Source of the DNA: Bradyrhizobium sp. G127
GTDB lineage: Bacteria; Pseudomonadota; Alphaproteobacteria; Rhizobiales; Xanthobacteraceae
Direction of reading: 5' to 3'
Assembly (NCBI RefSeq): GCF_021502575.1
Contig: NZ_JAKFGN010000002.1
Location: 868,001-932,000, forward strand
Length of the DNA: 64,000 nucleotides
The notes beneath the pieces are model-generated. The model saw nothing but the letters and a program-made list of their open reading frames with translations. It was not told the DNA's origin and searched no databases. Made by a program: the position numbers and the translations under genes. Position 1 is the first letter of the stretch. Every line of letters begins with the position of its first letter. Of this stretch, positions 1 to 7,819 are shown piece by piece.

Positions 1-261
1 CAGCTGACGCTCGACCTGACGCGCCATCTTTGCGCCGACCCCGCGATCACGATGGCCGATTCCAACGCGATGCCCGGCCACCCGATGATCGATCCGATCT
101 GGCGCGGACGGCTTGCCGTCGGCGACGTTCTGATTCCGCTCAGCCGCCGCGATCCTCTGATACCGGCCATCCGGCTCGGCCTCACCCTGCGCAGACTCGC
201 CCGCGAGCCCGCGCGCCACTTAGTTCATTTCATCAGGAAACTCCGGGAGACACGCTCATGA
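1..261 (+). CDS. C-terminal part of an unidentified protein (5' end outside window)
   Basis: An open frame runs from the first base of the window to a TGA at 259-261, so only the last 86 residues are visible. They are Arg/Leu-rich and end in a basic tail. I do not recognise a family. The stop overlaps the ATG of the next gene (ATGA at 258-261), which suggests translational coupling and membership of the same operon. An in-frame ATG at 52 exists, but the frame is open upstream of it, so a truncated longer protein is the simpler reading. The frame is real by context rather than by homology. Confidence 0.55.
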   Translation, partial: QLTLDLTRHLCADPAITMADSNAMPGHPMIDPIWRGRLAVGDVLIPLSRRDPLIPAIRLGLTLRRLAREPARHLVHFIRKLRETRS

Positions 262-1202
262 ACGCACCCTCCGGCATTGCGCCCGTCATCACCGCCGACA
301 ATGAATCGCTGAAGCGGGATTTTCCGCTGAAGCCGTTCGCGATCCGTCACAAGCTCGCGGGGCATCCGCTGCTGACGCTGCCGCGCATCGCGCAACTCGC
401 CTCGGAATTGCCGCGCGACCTGATCGAATACTGGTCCGGCGACGCCGACATCAGCCAGGACCCGGACACGGTGAAGAGCGTCGATCTCGATCCGGTCGAC
501 GTCGTCAACCGCATCCAGACCGCGAGCGCCTGGATGGTGCTGAAGCGGGTCGAGAAATCGCCGGAGTATCGCCAGCTGCTGGAAGACGCGCTGACTTCGG
601 TGGCGCGTGCGCGCGGCTTCAGGACCGTCAAGGACGCAGGCTTCGAGCAGATCGAAGGCTTCATGTTCGTGTCGTCGCCGAATTCGACCACGCCATTCCA
701 CATGGACGCCGAGGACAATTTCTTCGTGCAGATCCACGGCGAGAAGACGTTTGCGATCTACGACAACCGCGACGGCGCCATCGCCGACGACGCACAGGTG
801 GAATATTCCACCGTCAAGCACCGCAACGTGCCCTACAATGACAGCTTCAAGCCGCGCGGCATTGAATTCCATCTGTTCGACGGCGACGGCTGCTATGTGC
901 CGTACCAGTGGCCGCACTGGGTGAAGACCGCGGGCACCTATTCGATCTCGATGGCGATCACCTGGAAGACCAAGGAAGTGCGCCGGATGAACGATCTGCA
1001 TCGTTTCAATTCGATGCTGCGCAGCCTCGGCCTGCCGCAGGCGGCGCCCGGCAAGAACCCCACGCTCGACACCGTGAAGCTCGCGATCTACCGCACCGCC
1101 GCGGCCATCGTCGAGCCGCTGCGCGCATCGGAGACCATGCGCCGCATCATCCGCCGCATCGCGCTCGGCAAGAATGCAAACTACTATCTGAAGAAGGCGT
1201 GA
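258..1202 (+). CDS. Cupin-like / JmjC-type domain protein
   Basis: A 314-residue soluble protein. The middle of the protein carries a His-x-Asp pair (FHMDAEDN, near residue 150) followed by QIHGEKTF, and further on WPHWVKT. This is the layout of cupin_8/JmjC-like proteins, where HxD and a distal His bind Fe(II) for 2-oxoglutarate-dependent hydroxylation. The substrate cannot be read from the sequence. The start at 258 is chosen because it forms an ATGA overlap with the upstream gene and has GGGAGA a few bases before it; the frame is open further upstream but that part has no Met-led protein-like sequence. It is probably co-transcribed with the truncated upstream gene. Catalytic activity is inferred from the motifs only. 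Confidence 0.75.
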   Translation: MNAPSGIAPVITADNESLKRDFPLKPFAIRHKLAGHPLLTLPRIAQLASELPRDLIEYWSGDADISQDPDTVKSVDLDPVDVVNRIQTASAWMVLKRVEKSPEYRQLLEDALTSVARARGFRTVKDAGFEQIEGFMFVSSPNSTTPFHMDAEDNFFVQIHGEKTFAIYDNRDGAIADDAQVEYSTVKHRNVPYNDSFKPRGIEFHLFDGDGCYVPYQWPHWVKTAGTYSISMAITWKTKEVRRMNDLHRFNSMLRSLGLPQAAPGKNPTLDTVKLAIYRTAAAIVEPLRASETMRRIIRRIALGKNANYYLKKA

Positions 1203-1214
1203 GGGCCTAGGCCC

Positions 1215-2012
1215 TCACCCCACTCCCGCCTCCCGCAGCGAACTCGGCGCGTGCCCCATCGCCTTGCGGAACGCTGCCGAGAACGCGCTCGAACTGCGAT
1301 AGCCGTTGCGTTCGGCGACGCGCGCTATCGGCTCGCCGGCGACGATGGCTTCCAAGGCGTTGTGAAATCGCACGCGCTGCCGCCACGCGGCAAAGCTCAG
1401 GCCAAGCTCCGCCTCGAACAAGCGCGCCAGCGTGCGGGATGACGCACCCGCGGTCTCGACCCAGTGCTCCAGCGTAAGGCGGCTCGACGGATCGGCCAGC
1501 AATGCGTTGCACAGCCGCAAGAGCCGCGGATCGCGTGGCATCGGAATCACCAGCGACAGCCTTTGCGCACGCGCGATCTCACTCAGGATGAGAAGCGCCA
1601 TCGCGCCGCCGCGTCCGTCCTCGTCATAGATCACCGGCTCGTCGATCAACGCCAGCACCAGTTCGCGCAGCAGCGGCGAGACCTCCAGCACCGTCGGCGC
1701 GTCGGGCAGATCGTCACTCGCGCGGCGCGCGATATAAAGCGTGCGCATCTCCACTCGGCCGCGAATGCCGATCGAATGCTCAGTCTGCGCCGGCAGATAA
1801 ACGGCGCGATCCGGCGGCACGATCCACGCCTCGCCTTCGGTGCGCACGCGCATAACGCCGCTGACCGCATAGACAAGCTGATCGCGGGCATGATGATGAG
1901 GGACGATCTCATGGCCGTCGGGAAAACTCTTCGACATCGCCGCCAACGGACGCGGCACGAACTGATAGTCGCGGGCGTCGGTGCTGCGCTTGGAGTTGTA
2001 AAATTTCGACAT
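1215..2012 (-). CDS. AraC family transcriptional regulator with N-terminal cupin domain
   Basis: A 265-residue regulator. Residues about 25-110 form a cupin sensor (PHHHARDQLVYAVSG, then VYLPAQTEHSI). The last 100 residues hold the two helix-turn-helix motifs of the AraC/XylS family, ending in GYRSSSAFSAAFRKAMGHAPSSLR. This arrangement is typical of regulators that sense a small aromatic or metabolite ligand. The ATG at 2012 is preferred; an in-frame GTG at 2036 would add eight residues but lies inside a palindromic repeat. It faces the MFS gene at 2299 divergently, so that transporter is a possible target, though the repeat between them makes this uncertain. It ends 12 bases from the stop of the convergent cupin-like gene. 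Confidence 0.85.
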   Translation of the reverse strand: MSKFYNSKRSTDARDYQFVPRPLAAMSKSFPDGHEIVPHHHARDQLVYAVSGVMRVRTEGEAWIVPPDRAVYLPAQTEHSIGIRGRVEMRTLYIARRASDDLPDAPTVLEVSPLLRELVLALIDEPVIYDEDGRGGAMALLILSEIARAQRLSLVIPMPRDPRLLRLCNALLADPSSRLTLEHWVETAGASSRTLARLFEAELGLSFAAWRQRVRFHNALEAIVAGEPIARVAERNGYRSSSAFSAAFRKAMGHAPSSLREAGVG

Positions 2013-2035
2013 GGGACGACTCGTTGTGCAGTTCA

Positions 2036-2156
2036 CCTCTCCCCGTCCTCACGGGGAGAGGTCGCGAGCGAAGCGAGCGGGTGAGGGCAGATCACGCATT
2101 CGCACAGAAGCCCCTCACCCCAACCCTCTCCCCGCAAGGGCGGGGCGAGGGAGAAG
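2036..2156. repeat. Palindromic GC-rich intergenic repeat
   Basis: The segment opens with a perfect 11-bp hairpin (CCTCTCCCCGT / ACGGGGAGAGG, 2036-2046 and 2051-2061). It continues with GGTGAGGG and its partner CCCTCACC, then a second CCCTCTCCCCGC block. The whole is an imperfect palindrome. Similar elements are common in Bradyrhizobiaceae (recollection, not checked). A decayed relative begins near 17771. No coding capacity is evident. Confidence 0.7.
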
Positions 2157-2298
2157 CGGCAGATTTTCGATGATTTCTGGCATGACAGCGTCGTTCCGCC
2201 AAGGCTAGTCTGGCCCCAAGAATCGCAATCACGACGTCCGGCTGGCTGCGTCGCGCAGCATCGGCTGGCGATCGCGAGCAAGGAAACGCCGAGGCCCC

Positions 2299-3558
2299 AT
2301 GACCGCCGACATCAACCGCGACCGCGTCCATTTCCTGTTTCTGAACATCGGCCATTTTCTCGATCATCTGCTGACGCTGGTGTTCGCGACGGTGGCGGCG
2401 CTGGCGCTGTCGCGCGAATGGGGGCTGGGCTACGGCGAACTTCTGAAATACGCGACGCCGGGCTTCTTCGCCTTCGGCCTGTTCTCGTGGCCCGCCGGAT
2501 GGCTTGCCGACAAATGGAGCCGCGAGGGCATGATCGCGGTGTTCTTCGTCGGCATTGGTGCTGCGTCGATCGCCACCGCCTTCGCGCAGACGCCGCTGCA
2601 GGTCGGCATCGGCCTGTTCATCGTCGGCATCTTCGCCGCGATCTATCATCCTGTGGGTCTCGCCATCGTCACGCAGCGTTGGAAGAACACCGGGATGCGC
2701 CTCGCCACCAACGGCATCTGGGGCAATCTCGGCGTCGCGAGCGCCGCGCTCATCACCGGCTACTTCATCGACCACGGCGGCTGGCGCACGGCCTTCGTGG
2801 TGCCGGGCCTCTTCTCCATCATGGTCGGTGTGCTTTACGCCGTCCATCAGTGGAGCGAGGTCTCCACCGCGCACCGGAAGCCGCCCGCACCCGTCGCCGT
2901 CGAGGCCACCCAGACCGCGGACATGAAGGCGCTGGTGCTGCGCGTGACGGCAATCGTGTTTCTTACCACGGCGGTGTCGAGTCTTGTGTTCCAGTCGACC
3001 ACCTTCGCGCTGCCGAAAATCTTCGACGAGCGCTTGCAAGGCATCGCCACCGACATGACACAGTGGCTGAGTGCAAGCGGCGTGGCGGCGGCGAAAGGCG
3101 ATATCGCCACTATGCTCGGCGCCCTGACCTTCGTCGTGTTCGCAGTAGCGTCGATCGCGCAACTGGTGGTCGGCAGCCTGCTCGACAGGCTCGGGCCGCG
3201 TAAGGTCTTCATGATTGTCGCCGCCATCCAGGTGGTGTTCTTCGCCGCAATGCCGGGCCTGCGCGATGCCTGGGCGCTGGCGGCGGCACTCGGCTTCATG
3301 CTCGGCGCGTTCGGCCAGATTCCGATCAACGACTTCATGATCGGAAAAATGGCGAGCGGCGAGGCCCGCGCCCGCATCTACGGCGTGCGCTATGTCGTCA
3401 GCTTCACGGTGTTCGCGCTGGCGCTGCCGATGATCTCGTTCGTCTACGGCAATTACGGCTTCGATACGCTGTTCCGACTGATGGCGAGTTCAGCAGCGAT
3501 CATCTTCATCGCGGTGGCGTGTTTGCCTGCACGGCTGCCGACGCCGGCGACGGCGTAG
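2299..3558 (+). CDS. Major facilitator superfamily (MFS) transporter
   Basis: A 419-residue integral membrane protein with about twelve hydrophobic segments. The loop after TM2 carries the MFS signature form GWLADKWSREGM. The N-terminal half includes IYHPVGLAIVTQRW, a pattern seen in the fosmidomycin-resistance-like / YNFM branch. There is a long Pro/Ala-containing cytoplasmic loop in the middle (SEVSTAHRKPPAPVAVEATQ) and an unusually long extramembrane loop before TM8-9. The ATG at 2299 follows AGGAAACGCCGAGG. The substrate is unknown. It is divergent from the AraC regulator. Confidence 0.85.
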   Translation: MTADINRDRVHFLFLNIGHFLDHLLTLVFATVAALALSREWGLGYGELLKYATPGFFAFGLFSWPAGWLADKWSREGMIAVFFVGIGAASIATAFAQTPLQVGIGLFIVGIFAAIYHPVGLAIVTQRWKNTGMRLATNGIWGNLGVASAALITGYFIDHGGWRTAFVVPGLFSIMVGVLYAVHQWSEVSTAHRKPPAPVAVEATQTADMKALVLRVTAIVFLTTAVSSLVFQSTTFALPKIFDERLQGIATDMTQWLSASGVAAAKGDIATMLGALTFVVFAVASIAQLVVGSLLDRLGPRKVFMIVAAIQVVFFAAMPGLRDAWALAAALGFMLGAFGQIPINDFMIGKMASGEARARIYGVRYVVSFTVFALALPMISFVYGNYGFDTLFRLMASSAAIIFIAVACLPARLPTPATA

Positions 3559-3590
3559 TCAGAGCCCGTCGTCTGCTCCAAAATGGAGTC

Positions 3591-3680
3591 ATCATACGCG
3601 GGCTTGACCCGCGTATCCATCGCTCCTGATAAATGTATTTGCGAAAAAGATGGATTGCCGGGTCAAGCCCGGCAATGACG
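3591..3680. repeat. Paired-hairpin intergenic repeat (family A, copy 1)
   Basis: Two hairpins are separated by about 35 bases. The first is CGCGGGCTTGACCCGCG and the second is TTGCCGGGTCAAGCCCGGCAA. The outer ends read TCAT and ATGA. The copy at 11949-12036 has the same two-hairpin plan with partly different stems. The element sits between the convergent MFS and DsbA-family genes and could also end transcription from both sides. Confidence 0.75.
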
Positions 3681-3703
3681 CTTCGGAGTTACGCTGCGCA
3701 AAT

Positions 3704-4360
3704 TCACGCCGCCTGATTGATCTCCGCCGAGATCTGCCGGATCGCACGCGCGAGCTGATCCGCGGGCTGCGCGCCGGAAACGGCATATTTCTGCGCGAAC
3801 ACGAATGTCGGCACCCCGGAGATGCCCTTCTCCGACGCATCCTGCGCCAGCGCCGAGATCAGGCCGACATCCTCATCAGTGGCGAGGCGCTGGCGCACGC
3901 TGTCCGCGTCCATGCCAACATCGGCGGCCGCCTGTACCAGCACATCGGTGCTGGTGAGATCGCCGCCGTCGCGGAAATAGAGCTCCATCAGCCGCTGCTT
4001 CATCGGCGCGGCCTTGCCCTCCGCCTCGGCCCAGTGGATCAGGCGATGGCTGTCGATGGTGTTGGGCTGGCGCTTGACGCGGTCCGAATTGTATTCGAGC
4101 CCCTCGTCCGCCGCAGCCGCGACCACGCGGCCGGCAATGTTCTTGTACGCTTCCGGCGAGCCGAACTTCTGGGTGAGATATTCGTCGCGCGAAATCCCTT
4201 CGCGCGGCACCCACGGATTGAGGAAGAACGGCCGCCAGTGAACCTCGACCGGCACGTCGCTCGCGAGCGCCAGCGCATCCTCGATGCGCTTCTTGCCGAT
4301 ATAGCACCACGGGCACACCACGTCGGAAACGATATCGATCTGCAGCGGCTTCAGGGCCAT
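3704..4360 (-). CDS. DsbA family oxidoreductase (FrnE-like)
   Basis: A 218-residue cytoplasmic thioredoxin-fold protein with no signal peptide. The active-site CPWC is at residues 16-19 in the context SDVVCPWCYIGKKR. This is characteristic of the FrnE / 2-hydroxychromene-2-carboxylate isomerase-like branch of the DsbA superfamily. The GVPTFVFAQKYAVSGAQP segment near residue 185 supplies the cis-Pro loop (VPT) of the fold. The length fits the family. It probably catalyses dithiol-disulfide exchange in the cytoplasm; the partner is unknown. It lies 61 bases downstream of, and on the same strand as, the XRE regulator gene, so the two may be co-transcribed. Confidence 0.88.
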   Translation of the reverse strand: MALKPLQIDIVSDVVCPWCYIGKKRIEDALALASDVPVEVHWRPFFLNPWVPREGISRDEYLTQKFGSPEAYKNIAGRVVAAAADEGLEYNSDRVKRQPNTIDSHRLIHWAEAEGKAAPMKQRLMELYFRDGGDLTSTDVLVQAAADVGMDADSVRQRLATDEDVGLISALAQDASEKGISGVPTFVFAQKYAVSGAQPADQLARAIRQISAEINQAA

Positions 4361-4421
4361 GGCGTATCCTCACAGGAAATGAACCCGGAAGATAAGCCGC
4401 AGCGGGAACAAGGCAACCCGT

Positions 4422-5273
4422 TCAGGCCAACGATTTCGCCAGCGCCCGCATCTTTTCGGCGGTCCTGTCGTCCGCCGGAAAGAACGTCTCCAGCGCCAGT
4501 TCGGACAGCGTGACGTCGAGCGGCGTGCCGAACACCATCGTGGTGGAAATGAAGCTGAGCACGTCGTCGCCCATCCGCATCCGGAACGGGACCGCAAGGC
4601 TGTCCGCGCCAACGCTGTGCGGCGTCTTCCGGGCCGGGACCGGGTAGGTTTTCAATTCCTCATAAAGAGCGATCAGCGCCGGATCGGCCGTCGCTTCGCA
4701 CTGCCGGTGCAGGCGCTCGAGCAGATGGCCGCACCACTCGGCGAGATTGACCGTCAGCGGCGCGAGGCCCTGTGGATGGAAACCGAGACGCATCACATTG
4801 ATCGGCGGCGCGAGCAGCGACGGCGCAACGCCTGCCAGAAACGGCGCGATCATCGCGTTGGCCGACACCAGATTCCAGTGCCGGTCCACCGCGAGCGCCG
4901 GATATGGTTCGTGGGCTTTCAGCACTCGTTCCATCGCCTGACGCGCCGCCGCCAGCGCCGGATCGTCGAGCGAGCGATTGGGAAAAGCCGGCGCGAAGCC
5001 CGCCGCCACCAGCAGCATGTTGCGCTCGCGCAGCGGCACATCTAGGCGCTCTGCCAGCCGCAGCACCATGTCACGCGAGGGCGCGGCTCGTCCTGTCTCC
5101 ACGAAGCTCAAATGCCGCGCGGAAATCTGCGCGTCGCCCGCAAGATCCAGCTGACTGAGATGACGGCGCTGCCGCCATTCGCGCAATTGATCGCCGAAGT
5201 GCGGTGCCTTTGCAGGCGATGCGCTGGCCGATGATTTGACGGCGCGGCGCGCCGAAGACTGTCCGTTGCTCAT
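4422..5273 (-). CDS. XRE family regulator with MmyB-like ligand-binding domain
   Basis: A 283-residue protein. After a Ser/Lys-rich lead, residues about 25-85 form an HTH_XRE domain (LREWRQRRHLSQLDLAGDAQ). Residues about 105-275 match the MmyB-like (MLTR) ligand-binding domain seen in many actinobacterial and proteobacterial regulators that sit next to a single target gene. The ATG at 5273 is preferred over the in-frame TTG at 5279. The gene is divergent from a small membrane-protein gene, with a perfect 7+7 inverted repeat (5308-5324) between them. Repression of both genes from that site is the likely mode, but this is inference. Confidence 0.85.
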   Translation of the reverse strand: MSNGQSSARRAVKSSASASPAKAPHFGDQLREWRQRRHLSQLDLAGDAQISARHLSFVETGRAAPSRDMVLRLAERLDVPLRERNMLLVAAGFAPAFPNRSLDDPALAAARQAMERVLKAHEPYPALAVDRHWNLVSANAMIAPFLAGVAPSLLAPPINVMRLGFHPQGLAPLTVNLAEWCGHLLERLHRQCEATADPALIALYEELKTYPVPARKTPHSVGADSLAVPFRMRMGDDVLSFISTTMVFGTPLDVTLSELALETFFPADDRTAEKMRALAKSLA

Positions 5274-5307
5274 GACCAAAACCTATCACGCAGATTTCGT
5301 GCATTCC

Positions 5308-5324
5308 ATTACCTGGCAGGTAAT
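5308..5324. promoter_or_regulatory. Palindromic operator candidate for the XRE/MmyB regulator
   Basis: ATTACCTGGCAGGTAAT is a perfect inverted repeat with 7-bp arms and a 3-bp centre. It is located 35 bases upstream of the regulator start and 76 bases upstream of the divergent gene at 5401. Its symmetry and position fit a dimeric HTH protein. Confidence 0.6.
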
Positions 5325-5400
5325 CGATTTGGGCGCGCGGCGGGATCATCTTCGCCATCACTGAATGAGGATGCCTCGCCCACCACACCAGGAGACTGCT

Positions 5401-5802
5401 ATGATTCATCCATCCCTGTTTCTTCGCCGCGCCCTGCAGGCTGACGCGATCTTCAGCGGCGTCGCCGCACTGATGTTCGTGATCGGCGCAAGCCTGTTTG
5501 CTTCGCTGACCAATCTTCCCGAGGCGTTCCTGCGCAACACCGGATTCGTGCTGGTGATCTATGCCGCGCTGGTGGGTTATCTCGGCACACGCCCCACAAT
5601 GGCGAAGGCCGCCGTGTGGGCCGTGATCGCCATCAACGCGGTCTGGGCCATCGACAGCATTGCGCTGCTCGCCAGCGGCTGGATGTCGCCGAATCTGTTC
5701 GGGCAGGCCTTGATCGTGATGCAGGCCATCGCGGTGGGCGTGTTCGCCGAACTGCAATTCATCGGGCTGCGCAGGAGTGCGGGCGAAGCCGCGGCGCACT
5801 GA
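5401..5802 (+). CDS. Small four-TM membrane protein, unknown function
   Basis: A 133-residue protein with four predicted hydrophobic helices (about 18-38, 45-65, 75-98 and 103-122) and short loops. I do not recognise a named family. AGGAGA lies 5 bases before the ATG at 5401, which fixes the start. It is divergent from the XRE/MmyB regulator and shares the palindrome at 5308-5324, so it is the probable regulated target. A strong hairpin follows the stop. Confidence 0.7.
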   Translation: MIHPSLFLRRALQADAIFSGVAALMFVIGASLFASLTNLPEAFLRNTGFVLVIYAALVGYLGTRPTMAKAAVWAVIAINAVWAIDSIALLASGWMSPNLFGQALIVMQAIAVGVFAELQFIGLRRSAGEAAAH

Positions 5803-5821
5803 CGCCGGGCCCGAAAAGCAA

Positions 5822-5854
5822 AATGCCGGGCGAGCGTAATGTCCGCCCGGCATT
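5822..5854 (+). terminator. Hairpin terminator after the 5401 gene
   Basis: An 11-bp perfect stem (AATGCCGGGCG / CGCCCGGCATT) with an 11-base loop starts 19 bases after the stop at 5802. It is preceded by AAAGCAAA on the + strand and has no long T-run, so it may act with Rho or in both directions. Confidence 0.55.
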
Positions 5855-5947
5855 CATCCACAGTGATCGGCTGAGCCGGCCTTGCAACATGTTGCGCGCA
5901 CAGGCTTGAATCCCTTGGCAACCCGATGGATTCACAAAGGACCGATC

Positions 5948-6124
5948 ATGCATCTCAGCGCGCCGACTTTTCCGATTTTCCTGCTTTCCCTCATTCTCGC
6001 CATTCTGGCCGCACTGTCGGTCTATGCGGGTGTGAAAATCCCCTACATCAGCGGCCACGGCTTCGCCACGCTCGGCATCAGCTATCTGCTGCTGCTCGCC
6101 GGAAACCTGTTCAAGGGACTCTAG
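5948..6124 (+). CDS. Small membrane protein, two TM helices
   Basis: A 58-residue hydrophobic protein that begins MHLSAPTFPIFLLSLILAIL. Two transmembrane helices (about 8-28 and 38-56) are joined by a short loop (KIPYISGHGF). AAAGGACCG precedes the ATG, supporting the start. The family is not recognised with certainty, but short proteins of this kind are common in Bradyrhizobiaceae. It is flanked by hairpins on both sides, so it is probably transcribed alone. Confidence 0.6.
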   Translation: MHLSAPTFPIFLLSLILAILAALSVYAGVKIPYISGHGFATLGISYLLLLAGNLFKGL

Positions 6125-6134
6125 GGCTTTCTCA

Positions 6135-6166
6135 CGCCGCCTTTGTCGTTTCGCACAAAGGCGGCG
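6135..6166. terminator. Hairpin between a small membrane gene and the SET gene
   Basis: A perfect 12-bp stem (CGCCGCCTTTGT / ACAAAGGCGGCG) with an 8-base loop. It starts 11 bases after the stop of the 58-residue membrane protein and is also 133 bases downstream of the SET-domain gene end, so it could act bidirectionally. Confidence 0.55.
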
Positions 6167-6298
6167 CGAACGGCGATATCCGTTAGACGTCGATGCGAGA
6201 GGCCAACGCAAGAAGGAATCGGCGCAGGTTTCCTGATCGCCGGCGTGGTGCTGATCCGGCGCTGACGCAATGCGTCCTTCAGGTCGCCGGCGAAGATG

Positions 6299-7012
6299 TC
6301 AGGTCGATGATGCCCGGTTCGCAATGGCTGAATTCGCCGCACGGCGCCGCGACAATGGCGACGTCCGCGATGCCTTGGTCCTGGTCGGCTTGCCGGTGCC
6401 GCGGGCGTGCGGACCAGCCTTGGCGCTGCCAAGCCCGGCCTTGCGCTTTGATGCGGCTTTGGACTTCGACGCCTTGACGACGGCTTTCGAGGCCTTCTTG
6501 CCGGACTTCGGAGCCTGCTTCTCCGCCTGTTTGGCGGCTTTCTTCTCGGCCTTCAGTTTCAGCCGCAGCTTTTCAGCGCGCGCCTCCGCGCGTTTCTTTG
6601 CCCGCTTCTTCTCGCAGTGATCGCACTTGCAGCCGATCGGCTTCAGGAAAATCTTGAAGTAGTCGGTGCCGTAATCGTAGTTGATTTCCTCGCCCGGCTG
6701 GATGGTCTTGATGGCGCGGATCACGACCTTGCGCTTGCGCGAGTTAACGTCGGACTCGGCGTTCGGGCGGCAGGCGTGATTGATATAGCGGGCGATGTTC
6801 TTGCGGACCGAGCCGTCGATGGTCCAGCGATTGTTGATCTCGAACAGATACTTGTTGTCGATATCGTCGTGCTTCTTGTTCTTCGAATCGAGCATCGGCC
6901 CGAAATAGCGGATGATCTTCGTGCCCTTCTTGATCTTCTGGGTGGCGAAGAGACCGAGGCCGGTCTTGGAACGGCCGATGCGGTAGGGCTTGCTGGACGA
7001 TATGGCGGGCAT
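6299..7012 (-). CDS. SET-domain protein with Lys/Ala-rich tail
   Basis: A 237-residue protein. Residues about 8-120 form a SET domain, the lysine-methyltransferase fold: GLGLFATQKIKKGTKI near 18-33, the NH-x-C-x-PN block at residues 78-84, and GEEINYDYG at 107-115. A post-SET-like cysteine cluster (C128, C130, C133) follows. Residues 140-237 are Lys/Ala/Arg-rich with KKASK and KAASK repeats, resembling the tail of histone H1 or bacterial H1-like proteins. It probably methylates lysine on a DNA- or ribosome-associated protein; the substrate is unknown. Bacterial SET proteins with a basic nucleic-acid-binding tail are uncommon enough to be worth noting. The ATG at 7012 fits the domain start. 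Confidence 0.85.
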   Translation of the reverse strand: MPAISSSKPYRIGRSKTGLGLFATQKIKKGTKIIRYFGPMLDSKNKKHDDIDNKYLFEINNRWTIDGSVRKNIARYINHACRPNAESDVNSRKRKVVIRAIKTIQPGEEINYDYGTDYFKIFLKPIGCKCDHCEKKRAKKRAEARAEKLRLKLKAEKKAAKQAEKQAPKSGKKASKAVVKASKSKAASKRKAGLGSAKAGPHARGTGKPTRTKASRTSPLSRRRAANSAIANRASST

Positions 7013-7183
7013 GGCTCACTAGGCGACTGAACGAGGGCACAAAAGGCTTGCTGGCACTGCTTCTAATGCGATTCCGCGTATGATGACATGCTTTTCGCAG
7101 TCCGCAGGTGAACGATCCACACGCCTGATACGACAAACAGCGAACGATCTGACAACACAGCCCTGCAAAATCGGTTCCAATTT

Positions 7184-7813
7184 ATGCCCCTCACACCCAG
7201 CAACATTTTCAGCACAACGCTGGTGTTGGCTTGCGCCGGTGTGGGTGTGATCGGCACCGCGTCGGGGCAGACGGCTCAAAATATCAGCATCTATACCTCA
7301 ACCGCAGAGAAGGATTGCCGGATCGTCGAGGCGGGCACGGCCGATGACGGCGGCGGCACGCGGGTGTGCCGCGGACCTTCGGGCCTTGTGGTGGTGGTGA
7401 GTGAAGGCGATCTGCGCGAAACGGTGTCGGTCGGGCGCAATCGCAAGGCTGCCGCAAACGAACCCGCCGCGCAGGAACGATTCGGCCCGTTCAATTCGAC
7501 CACGCCGACCATCGAATGGCGCTTGCCCGGCAAGGACAAGCCCCCCTATGCGCTGATCCAGCGCTGGCATCTCGCGGACATCGAGGACGAAGGCAAGGAC
7601 GGCCGGCCCATCGCCAAGCAGCTTCTCGTAGTCACGCGGTTGTCACCCGGCCCGGTCTGCCGCGTCGCCTATGTCGATGTGAAGGCCAATTCCAACGCCA
7701 ACGATCTGGCCCGCGAGGCGGCGGACACCATTGCCCGGGATTTCAGGTGCGGGACCGACAAGGTGAAGGTGATCGGTAACAGCGGCCGGGCAACCGAACT
7801 GGCGCGGCCGTAA
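7184..7813 (+). CDS. Exported protein of unknown function
   Basis: A 209-residue protein whose first 28 residues form a signal peptide (hydrophobic STTLVLACAGVGVIGTASG). The mature part is mixed alpha/beta with three or four Cys residues (about 45, 62, 157 and 188) and no motif I recognise. The most common comparable annotation in relatives would be 'hypothetical protein'. It converges with the TetR gene, with a gap of only 6 bases between stops. No obvious ribosome-binding site is seen, so the exact start is uncertain. Confidence 0.65.
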   Translation: MPLTPSNIFSTTLVLACAGVGVIGTASGQTAQNISIYTSTAEKDCRIVEAGTADDGGGTRVCRGPSGLVVVVSEGDLRETVSVGRNRKAAANEPAAQERFGPFNSTTPTIEWRLPGKDKPPYALIQRWHLADIEDEGKDGRPIAKQLLVVTRLSPGPVCRVAYVDVKANSNANDLAREAADTIARDFRCGTDKVKVIGNSGRATELARP

Positions 7814-7819
7814 CCGGCT

